Below are positions 26,401 through 38,400 of a stretch of 64,000 nucleotides of DNA, in pieces. How positions within the stretch are numbered: the stretch's first letter is position 1; every line of letters starts with the position of its first letter. Below the pieces are notes generated by a model that saw only the letters and a program-made list of their open reading frames with translations, had not been told where the DNA came from and ran no database searches. This DNA is from Castor canadensis (lineage: Eukaryota > Chordata > Mammalia > Rodentia > Castoridae), in the NCBI RefSeq assembly GCF_047511655.1, contig NC_133396.1:134177490-134241489 (forward strand). Reading direction: 5' to 3'. Made by a program: the position numbers and the translations under genes.

Positions 26401-29400
26401 TGATTTTCCATCCTTTCATTTTCAGTGTATGTATGTCTTTTACTGAGGAAGTGAGTTTCTTGTGGACTGCATATTATTGGGGATTTTTTTGGTCCCTATT
26501 TGTCCCATGTGTATCTATTTTTTTGCAGCCCTGGAATTTAAACACAGAGTCTTGTGCTTGCTAGACAGGTGCTTTACCACTTGAATCGTGCCTCTACTAT
26601 TTGCTTTAGTTATTTTTCAGATAGGGTCTTGCACCTTTTGCGTAGGCTGGCTTCAGATTGTGACCCTCCTATCTATGCTTTCCATATAGCTCAGATTATA
26701 GGTGTGAACCATATGGCTTGTTTGTTGAGATGGTGGGGTCTTGCTAACTTTTTTCATAGGCTGGCCTAGAAAAAAGATTCTCTTGACTTCCATCTTCCAA
26801 GTAGCTGCAATTATAGGCATTAGCTGCTGCTTCTGGTCCAGTCTGCATCTTTTAACTTAACTATGCTTATTTTTTCGTTAATGTTTTGTCTGGATGATCC
26901 ATCCATTTGTATTCAAGCTAACTAGTGGCAAATAAAGAATTACTCCTTTCTATCAAATTTCTTTTATGTTTTTTGAATATCATTTGTTGAAATCTTCTTT
27001 TCTTCTTGTTTGTGGTTTGGTTTATTGTGCTGATAACTTTTGATTCTTTTTGTGTGTTTCTTTTTTCTTTTTTGTGTGTCTACTTCATCAGTGGGTTTTA
27101 TAGTTTCTTTTGATTTTATGATGGTGGTTACCTTTCTTTTAAATTTGTGGACTTAGGACTCCCTTAAGCACCATTTGTAAAGCCAATCTGATGGGGACAA
27201 ATTCCTTTATTTATGAATGATAGCTTTTCTGGATACAGTACTCTAGGTTGGTAGTTTCTTTCAGATTGAGGAAAATATCATTCTATATCCTTCTGGCTTG
27301 CAAATTTTCTGCTGAGAAATCTGCTGTTATTCTAAAAGGGATATACTAGCTTGTAGATTCATGTTTTTCTCTTGCAGTTTATACAACCCTTTGTCTTGTA
27401 CTTTTTACAGTTTGACTATAATATATCAAGTATCTTTTAAGGTTATGTCTTTTTGGGATCCTATGTTCCTTATGAACATGAGTGTTTACATATTTCCCAA
27501 GATTGTGCACATTTTCAGCTATTGTTTCATTGAATATGTTTCTATGCTTTTTTTCTTCTTTGGATAGTCCATAAATGGACATCTCTTCACTTACTTGTAT
27601 CTTAAAGGTATCAAGTGCTCTCCTTATTTTTCCTGCATGGAATTTTTCAAAACAGCTCCAAATTCAGATATTCTTTCTTCTTTTAGTCTGTTGTTGAGGC
27701 TCTCTTTCTTGTATTAAAATGATAGTAAAGTTTATTTGGAAAAAAATTTAGTATAGCAGGATAAAAGTGGGGAGAAATGGGAAAAAAAGACAGAAACATT
27801 TCCTGCCCCTCATGCAGAGACACTGAGGCTTCAGCTACACATTTTTATTTTATTTATTTATTTTTATTTATTGAGCTCTTCATTTCCAAGGTTTCCAAGG
27901 TTTTTCAAGACCCTTATTGCTTTCCTGAATTTCTCTTTCATAGTCTGCATTATTTTTCTAATTTCAGGGTATTGTCTGTCTGTATTTTTTTGAATCCAAT
28001 TGATCTTCTTTGTAATCATTATTTTAATTTCTCTGTAAAGCAGTTTTTTTCAGTATCATTTTCTTTGAGATTTGTTGCTAGACAGTTGTTATGTTGCTTT
28101 GGAGGCATAATGTTACCGTAAATTTTCATATTTCTTATGTCCCTACATTTATGTATCAGATGGACCATTTATCTTCACTATTTTTATGAAATAGTCTTTG
28201 TAGTAAACAAACACTCTTGAAATGTGCCTTGGAGTGTTGGATTGGTATGGAGTATTGACTTTGTTTCTAGCTGGGCACCATAATAGATTATTTGGTTGCA
28301 CTTAATGACTACTGGCAGAGTGCATGGAATAGGGGAGTTAAAGACTCACTGTATGGGCACCACAGATGTGTGGGGATACTCTCATGGCTCAGGCAAGAGT
28401 GGTGGGGTGCTTACTGTGTTTCTACTCCAACAATTGGAGTGTGGCACCAGTTTGACAATAGAATGGTCCTCAGACATGGCTGAAGGGAGCCCTGCTCTTG
28501 GCAACAGCCTCTGGCACTGGAAATCCACTATTGAACAGATTCACCAATTCTCAGTACAGGCAGTGACACACACCCAGAACTAGAACTGAGGAAAGGAGGG
28601 TAGCGGCAGGAATCATTGTCCCCTCTGTCACATTTGCATCCAGCCCTACCAGCAGAGCATTCTCAGAGCATGCTCCAGAGTCAGAGCAACAGGGGTGGTG
28701 AGACCCAAGCATGACAGAAGAGGAGCACATGTGGCCAGAGGCTGTGTATGTGTGTGTGTAAGGGGAATACAACTTGTAGGGACCACATAAATACCTGCCT
28801 TAGTCTTGGCATTAGCATGAGTCCATATGTGGCTGTCCATGCCCTTGTTGTCAGTGTAAAAGTGCTCTGGACTCTCATGTCTTGAGTTGAAATTCTTCTC
28901 CTCTGTAATTCAGGGCTCTGATAAAGCTTGTACTGGAGTTTCAGCTGCTCTCCTGGACCTAATTGGATCCATAAGGTTGCAATTCTTCCTGCTCATATAG
29001 TAGAAAGTCTGTGGGGGGGTCCCAGGAATGTAGATTTCCAGGGTATTTTAACATTTAGAGCTGTATGGATTTGGATAACAGCTCCCTTTCCAAGACAGTG
29101 CTTAGCCATAGCAATCTGTATTCTGAGGGTTTGTGGGGAGATAATGTGAATTCCTTCCCTAAAAAAAAGCTACTGTGCAGATTCCAGGTTGCTCCCCGAC
29201 ATGGGCTGCAAATCTGCAACAGCCATGACACTTTCCAGTAGCAAGGTATGCCTGTATCCACATTGATGTAGGACTCTCTGATTCAGTTTTTCCCCTGCAA
29301 TGATGAATCTCTCCCTCTCTCACTGGAGATTCAGGGCAGCAGTCACTAAGGTGTTAAGGTGTTTTGTTTCTCTTTCTGTGTTGTCACAGAAAGGTCTTAG

Positions 29401-32400
29401 AATCTTATGACATTGCGATCTCTTCCTTGGTGAATTTCAGAGCTCTCCCATGGCCATTTATTTCAAAATGCACCTATCCAGCTATTGCTTTGTTTCTTCT
29501 TAGTGGAGTAGGAGGAAGTGAGTACTGGGCACTTCTATTTAACCATCCTGGAAAATCTCTAAATATGAAAGACTTTTTAAGAACATTATGACCAATTTAC
29601 TTTCCAGGTTCTGTGCATTTTGATTATACTATAAATGTATCATTAACTCAATAAAACTAACTTAATATGAATACCTTTTAAGAAACAGATACATATATTA
29701 ATATGTGTGTATTTTTCTAATTTAGTTGCTTAATAGGCTGTAAAATTTGATATTGAATTCACACATGGAAATACAATTGACATTTGGGATGAAACATTCA
29801 ATAAATCAACCTGGCATCTCAAAACTACAATTAAAACTTTTCTAATCTCACAAGTATTTTAACTAGTCTTATGTATTGCCATTGTCAATTTAGTGGTTTA
29901 ATAGCATTTTATTTTAGCATACTTCCATGGAATGTGACTCACTTAGTTTCTATAAAACTATACTACTATATGTCCATGTTTTATTTCAATATTTTGTATG
30001 GCAACATGGCAACTCTTTATTGGCTGTCTATGGTCACTTTCTTATCCAATTATAAAAGATGCTGCTGAAAATAATTGATCTTGGCCATTGCAGGTTTCCT
30101 CAAATGCTTTACTCATATGTAATTATTATTTGTGGTATAAATAGAATAATCATCTCCAAAGAAGTCCCTGTTCTAATCTCTGAAACTTGAAATATGTTCC
30201 ATGGGAAAACCAGCCTTTACAGGCATAATTAGGTAAATATTTTAAGATGGAGAGGCGTTCCTGAATTATTTGGGTGATAACTCCAGTTTAATCACAAGGG
30301 CACTTATAAGAGACATTTAGGAATGTCAGAGTTGGAATAGACATTACAGAAGCAGAGGTTGGAGTCACTTGAGGAAGAAGCCATAAGCCAAGAAATATAA
30401 ACAAATTTTAGAAGCTGTAAGAGGCAAGGAAATGAATTATCTCCAAGAACTTCCAGAAGTTATTTTACACCTGAAATTCAGGACTACTGACCTTCAGAAC
30501 TATGAGCTTATGTTTTTTTTTAAAGAAATATTAAGTTTGTGGTTAATTCATCATAACAGAATTTTAAAAGTAATACATATATACTAATAGGAATTATTTG
30601 GTATAACCTGATGGCATTATTGCAGATTTTAAAATCATTTACTATAAGTTATAAGAGTTAGTAAAGGGGAAGGAGAAAGGACAATGAGTAAAATATCTAT
30701 AGTTGTTGAATGAGGCACAATAAACTATCATGTTGGAAATGTACATCTGATTTTGAATTATTGAAAGTTTGAATTAAAGATATCCTAAAAAAAGCCTTTA
30801 TTTCCACTCATAAATATGATAGTGTGTGTGACATACAAACGGCTTTAGTTTGAATGGAATAAGTGCTTTTCAGAGGTGTTATTATATTGGTATATAACTT
30901 TGGCTTCTTAAAGCTCTAGGAGAATACCTTGAATTTTGATATTGTTCTTTAGACAATATCTCTCTAGATGTTCACAAAAACAAATTCATTCAGTATTTCT
31001 TTTTATGTTCCAAGATAAAAGGTACTCACCATAGCACATGGGCAAATGGGACCAGCCGTCCTCACCACACACTATGAAACCTGTGGTGTGTCCATCTCTG
31101 TTCTCATGGCCATCATTGCACTTGTACTCCAACTTCTCATTGAGCTTGAACTGTGTGCTGTTGTCTGTGTGTCTAGCATTCATGAACACAGGCATATCAC
31201 AAGACTCTAAAGCACATGAAAAATTAGGACTTTATTTATAATCTTATCCCAAGCACACAATAAGCAGACAAAAGCCTTTAAGAAGGCTTTAACAAGATTT
31301 CTTTTTTAAAAACAATACTATTGAGAGTCATAAAAATAGATTTTATCTACATTTTCTTTATGCATATACTCATACATAAACTATAATAGGAAAATATTAA
31401 ATATATATGTAGCATGCTGTATAAATCTATATTATATGTAGTTATATATGGTTATAGCTATCACGTAAATGTTTTATATACTAAGTAATGCAGTAAATAC
31501 AAGATCCATCTGTCTTCTATCTATATATCTACCTATCTAATCTATTATCTATTGTCTATCAATTATCTATCATCTATGCATCTATTGACCAATAGATCAA
31601 TCAATTTATATATATATATCTTGACTGGAACATTATTTCTGGAGATCAGAGATTGGTAGGTCATGACTCCCAGACAGCCATAGTCCCAGGTCCTCATCCC
31701 TAATCCCAAGTCCATGAGGTCCTGATTGGTCAGATGCAGTGAGAGCATGTCACCCTGACTATGGACTGGCTTTGTTCCACTGGAAAGAACTCTCAAATTT
31801 ATGAGATTTGAAGTTTTTAAGGGCATCTGGTACACTGATTTATCCTCTCATCAGGAGAGAGGGGAAAAAGACCTTTGCTCTGGAATGGAGACAAATCTCT
31901 GAGTGGGAGGAGGGAGAAGGAAGGTCCCTAGGTCTTCAGCACTATCAATGTAGATAAATGGATCCAGAGGTATCTTTAAATCCTATTGGAGTTAAATACA
32001 TTCTCTAAATTCCAAGGCTTATGCTATGGTTTAGATTCTAAATATTACGAAGAGTCCCACATGCTAAAATCTCAGCTGTCGAATTGTGGCATTATTGGGA
32101 GGTAGTGGAACCTAAGAAGGTGGAGCCTAGTGGACATGAATTTGGCTGTTGGGAGGAATGCCCTTGAAGGGGATTTTGGGATCCCAACCCCTTCCTCTCT
32201 TTTTTCCCTAGATGCCATTAGGTGAACAGTTATAAAACTGTGCACTCTGCCATGATATTCCACCTTGCCACAGGCTCAGAGTGACAAGATAAATCAACCA
32301 TGGCCTGAAACCTTGGAAATGTGAATCAAAATAAACCTTTCCTTCTTTTAAGTTTATTATATTGGATGTTTTGTCACAGTTACAGAGAGTAAACTAATAC

Positions 32401-35400
32401 AGCATGTCTTCTATTTAATCATCCTTTAGCCAAGATCACCAGTGCTCTGGGTTTAGAAAGAACACTGTGGAAAATCTGATGGCCTTATATAGTACAAATT
32501 CTGTGATAATAAATTACCCCATGTCCTTCAGAGCTCTCTGACTTAGAGAGTCCCCTCTTTGCTGCTATCCATGTAAACCTCCACTTCTCTTCCTTTCCTC
32601 CCACTTGTATTTTATTTGTTCTGTTTCTGGGTGTAGTATCCCATCTGGCCTCTGGAGGCGTCCTGTTGTGAAAGAACTCCCTCATTGCCACCCAAATAAA
32701 GTTTGTTCTGTGCTGCTGCCACCTCATGTCCATGTTTTGTTTTTTTCTCTTGAACAATGGGGACATCCTTTACTTCTAAGCAAGTTAATAGATGGAAAGA
32801 CAGCAACAGAAAATGATTACTTTTCCAGGCCTTAAATAATATTTTGTGTGCTTAAATATTAATATACCTGTTTGGTTATAATTACTAGAAGTAATCCAAT
32901 AAATACCAGAGAGAAGTATATTTACTTACATAAATTAACATGAAGACTCTCTTTTATAGCTTGTGATAGATTATCATAATTTTAGTACAAGTGAAGAATT
33001 CACTCGTGTTTTCAGAACTCCATAAACTGAGGATATTATGAGAAAAGACTTTATACCTCTTCTTTACTAAAAGCCCATGGGGATAAAAAAATACTGAAAT
33101 AACAACTATATATCAATTTTAGAAAGCATTCATTAAGAAATGGGAAAATAAATTTTTCTAAATAACTTTAACATTTACTCAAGTTAGAGCTTTACTCCAT
33201 GACTTTTAACTCAATTTTTCTGAGAAGAATTTTAAAAGTCAGAAATCAGTTGTTACCTACCATTTCCTGGAACCACAGTCCACCATTTCACCTGTATCTT
33301 TCAAATATTCACAAATGACAAGAATTTCCAGATGTGGTTCTTCTCTGCAGCATCAAATTGTGTATTATAAAAATTTTATAATAACTGATCCCTTGAAAAC
33401 TGCACTATGGATACAGCTTATTCACAATACACATGACTTTTACTGAAAGCAATAAGAAATCAACTATAGGACATAGATAATTAGAAAATACTGTAAGAGA
33501 AGTGCAAAAATATTTTATTCATAAATAAAGTTGTACATGGAGACCTTTAAAAATTTCTAATTAGCTTCTTTCCCCTCCTTTCTGCCTTCCCTTTTTTAAT
33601 AATGACATTTTTTTTCAGGAAAAAAATGGACTTAAGAGGAGAAGTTAGCTCTTTGAACTGGTAGAATGACACAGCTGAAAAAGTTAGAACAATTTGACAT
33701 AGAAGTATTTATATTATTTTGATAGGTTTTATTTTATATGTAACCATGTAAACCTATAAGGTAAAATAATAATTAAAATAAATTTTGTGCTATTATGTTC
33801 AGAAAAAGCATAAAAATATAGCCACTTACTAATACAGATTGGCTGAATAGACCATCCGTCTTCCAAACATTTGACTAGGCCTGATGTCTTTCCATCTGCT
33901 GTCACATATCCTGGCTTGCACTTATATTGTGTTTCTTTATTTAAAGGATAAGTGTGTTCCACTTCAGACAAAAACCCATTGACAATTACAATATCTAATT
34001 TTAAGCATTTTTCTGGAAAAAACACATGGAAAATAGCATTTGTATATATTTCCCACCAAAAACACACCAAGAAAAGAAAGAAAGAAAGAAAAAACTTAGT
34101 TCTCTGCTAGGAAAACTACAACTTAAGAGTTGCAATAAAATTTTTAGGACATTACAAATAAACTAGATGTGAATTTTCTAAAGAAAATATTTTGGGAACC
34201 TATGTAAAATGTATAAAATTTCTTTTGTACAAGGAAAATAATAAATCCTTCATAAACAAGATCAATGAACCCTTGGCAGAGTTATGGCGTGTCCAAGAGA
34301 GATTTGACTTAGTAACCTAATAGTTTCTTACAAAGGACGATATGTATGTGTGTGGTTTATAATAAAGCAGACTCCTTCATTAAATTTTGACACTGACTTG
34401 GACTTTACAATAAACAGAGAATTAATTTAACTTGGGTGGTCTTTGGCCAAGTCCTTTATGAGACCACAATGGCACTGAATTTATAAATGAATAACCAAAT
34501 AGTAAATGATAAATAGCAAAGGAACTGGCTCTTGAGGTTTGGAACATGTGGTATAGGAACAAGGTAGTGAGGATAGGGAAAGAAATCCATGCATAGTTTA
34601 TCTGAGGTGAAAGGAATTTATTCAAGAAGCCAGTCTACTCCTTTAATTGTTAAATACAGCAGTGAAATTCTGTGAATTAATGATTGCTATTTTTACTGTT
34701 CATGACTGTGGTAGGTAGTTCCCTAAGATATCCATGCTCTAGTCTCCAGAACCTGTAAATATTACTTTATATGGCAAGAGAATTAACAGTTGTTCAGGAT
34801 AAAGTTAAAGATCTGTGAAGGTACAGACATAGAACCCAAGCTAAGGGAAGCGAATAGCATCTTGCAGCTGGACAAGATAAGCAAACACACTTTCCCCTGA
34901 AGCCAACAGAAGAAAAGAACAAAGGATGGTCAAAACAAATAGAAGAAAATTATGAAATGATAGAAGCAAGTCTTTGCTTGTCAATAACCTTGAATGTAAT
35001 GGAAGAAATCCCCCAATTAAAATATACATACTCACTGAATCAAAAAACACAGGATCCAATAATATGATGCTTACAAGAAACTCATTTCCCACATCCTCCA
35101 AGTGAAAGGACAGAAAAAGCTGTTTCATTCAAATGGAAACTAAGAGCAAGGATGAAGATATGTCTGACAAAATAGATTTATAGACAAAAACTAAGAAGAG
35201 ACAAAGAATGTCACTATAAAATTATGAAGAGATCAAATCAAGAAGAAGAGTCAACAATTGTAAATATACAGACTCCTAATGCTATAGAACCCAATTTCAT
35301 AAAGCAAGGCTGCAATACAATAACAGCATGGGACTTCAACATCCACTTTCATCAATGAACAGAGAAAAATTCAAAAGGAAATATGCTTAACCAATACTAT

Positions 35401-38400
35401 AACTGAACGGATATAAAGATATTTACAGCATAATTTATTCAATAGCTGCAGAACACACATTTTTATCACAACATGAAGCATTCTCTAGAAAGGCCATATT
35501 TTAGTCCACAAATCAAGTCTTAACAGATTCAAAATAATGAAATCCTGTATCTTTCCTGAACAAAAGTAGAAGTCACAATGAAAGAAACTTTAGAAATTAT
35601 ACAAATACAGGAGGCTGAACAACACATTGTTAATCAACAGTGTATCTTTGAAGAAATGAAGAGTGAAAATTAAAAATTCTCAAAATGAATGAAGTAGAAA
35701 CACAACATACTAAAGTCTATAAGAGACAGCAAAAGTAGTGCCAATAGGCTGGACCAACATGGAAAAGATTATAGTGACAGGCACTAACATGGAAAAGATT
35801 ATAGTGACAGGCACTAACATGGAAAAGAAAGTTTTCAAATAAATAAATCAACCATGCATCTTCAAAGACCTAAAAAGGTAATAACAAAAAAAAATAGTGG
35901 AAGAAAATAAATAGCAAAGATCAGAGCCAAAAAAACAAAAACGAAGTAGAGATTACAAGAAAGCTATATAAAAAAGTAGAAAGAAGAATTAGTAATTTGA
36001 AAACATAAACAAAATGATATAACCAAGAAAAAATGAGACAAGACCCAAATAAAATCAGATATGAAAAAGGAAACATTAAAACTGACATCACAGAAATACA
36101 AAAGATTATCAGGAGCTATAACAACCAACTATATGCTGAAAATTGGAAAATGTGTAAGAAATGAGTAAGTTTCTGAACACATATGACCTACCAGACTTGA
36201 ACCGAAAGGACAAAAAGAAACACCAATAGACAAATATCAAACAGTGAGACTGAATGAGTAATAAAAATTATCTGTCAAAGAAAATATCACTACCAGGTGA
36301 CTTCATTACTTAATTCTGCCAAACATTCAATGAAGAACTAACATTAGTTCTTTCCAAAGTGTTTCAAAGGTGGACAGTGAGGGGAGCCTTCCAAATGCAT
36401 TCAGTGAAGCCAGCATTATCCTGATATCAAAAAGATACAGCAGAAAAGAAATCTTTAGGCCAATATCCCCAATGAACATGGTTGCAAAAATTATCAACAA
36501 ATGCAAATGAAGTCCAAAAGAGCCTTTAAAAGATAATTTCCATGATGCAAGAATGTTCAACACATGAACATCAATAAACATAATGCATCACTTCAGCAGA
36601 ATGAGGGACAACATCTCATGACCAATTCAATAGATGCACGAAAAGCATTTGACATTATTTAGCATCATAAAAATCCAGAACACACAAGGCATAAAAGGAT
36701 CATAACTCAACATATTAAAGTTATGTGTGACAAGTTCACATCCAGCATCATACTGAAAGCTGAAAACGTTTCTTCTAAGATCTGAAACAAAGCAAAGATG
36801 TCCACTCTCATTGCTTTTATTCAATGTAGTACTGGAAGCTTTAAACAGAGCATTAGGTAAGAGAAAGAAATAAAAGACATGAAAATAGGAAGGAAGGAAG
36901 CCAAATTACCTGCTTAGACATGCTTTGATTCTGTGCATAGAAAAACTAAAGTCTCTACCCCAAAAGAGTATTAGAACTGATAAAAAAAACTCAGTAAAGT
37001 TCAAGATGCAGAATCAACACACAAACATCAGCACCATTTTACACATCAACAGCGAACTTGCTGAGGGAGCAATTAAGAACATATTTCCATTCACAAACAC
37101 AAGAATAAAATATATAGTAATTAAATATAAACATGGAAATGAAAGACCTCCATGGTGGAAATTACAAAACATAATTACAAAATTGAAGAAGATCTCACAT
37201 GTTCATGGGTTGGAAGAATTCTATTGGAAAATGGCCATGCTATCCAACATAATTCACAGACTCAGTGACATCCCTGTCTACACGCCAATGCCAAGAACGC
37301 CATTTCAAGATAAGAATCCTGAAACTTATATAGAACCACAACAAATAGCCAAGGTAGTTTTGAACTAAAGAAATGAACCTGAAAAATGTCAGAATACTTG
37401 ATTCCACCACTTGCTACCAAGTCATAATAACCAACCAGCATGGACTGGCATAAAATATGACATAGAACCAATAGGACAAATTAGATATTCCAGTCATAAA
37501 CCCACATGCCCACAGCTAACTGAAAATATTAACAACTTTCAGACTTTTTAAAAAGAATTGGACTTTTTTCACTTTAATATTTTAGTTTTATCATCGTTTA
37601 TTGCCAAGTAATTTGGTAATATAGATGATAAATGGGTGTGATTTAAACATGAGACTGGCCTCAAAATACAATCTCATATAGTACTTCTATTAAGAACATG
37701 CATTTAAATTAACATAGATAGAAAGCTATGTTATTTTCACATCCACTTACACATAAGTGGAACTAAAACTCAAATGTCTAATGAGAGGAGCAAGTGCCAA
37801 AACTTGTATTTAACCCTGAAAACAGAATTATGCTGTTTCTTTTTAAAAGCATAGATTATAACAGGTTCTAGAGGACAATACTTTACTCACTGGTGGAAAT
37901 GCACATGGGGGGAGTGGACCAGCCCCTTTCTGTACATGAGATGGTTTTCTCATTGTTTTGAAGGCTGTAGCCACTATTGCAAAAAATTTGTACTATGTCT
38001 CCTTCCAGGTGTGTTTTTCCTGAAGATACAGAATGACCATTTTCCACAGAAGGAAAGAAACACAGCCCTAAAAAAAACATGATTAGTGTGCAATATCAAC
38101 ATAGTATAAAAAAATACAATTGCATTTTAAAACATTTAAAAAACTATGAACTTTATAAAACTGATTTCAAATATAAAAAAGTTTCAAATGAATTTTGGTC
38201 AGTACTTCTTAGAACAGAGATTAGTATTTCATGCTGTTGTTGCATCATTTTTATTATATAATATTTTATGATTATAAATTCTTTTAAATAAAAACAATGC
38301 CTTAAATACCAATTTCTCTCTTATTTTTCATGAATATTTCTAACAGGAGGAGAATGACTCTATTTCAGTGGCTAATCTTTTCTCTTTCGATACACCTGTC

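Noticed and set aside
28551-28878. Overlapping minus-strand frames with cysteines near 28.6-28.9 kb
   Set aside because: They lie in the GC-richer 5' UTR-like part of the old L1, occur in three frames at once and lack sushi spacing.
31620-31900. GC-richer unexplained patch in intron 4
   Set aside because: It looks repeat-derived, possibly part of an LTR broken by the MLT1A insertion, but I could not name a family or find its ends.
36925-37368. 147-codon plus-strand frame as a gene
   Set aside because: It is a degenerate L1 ORF2 piece.
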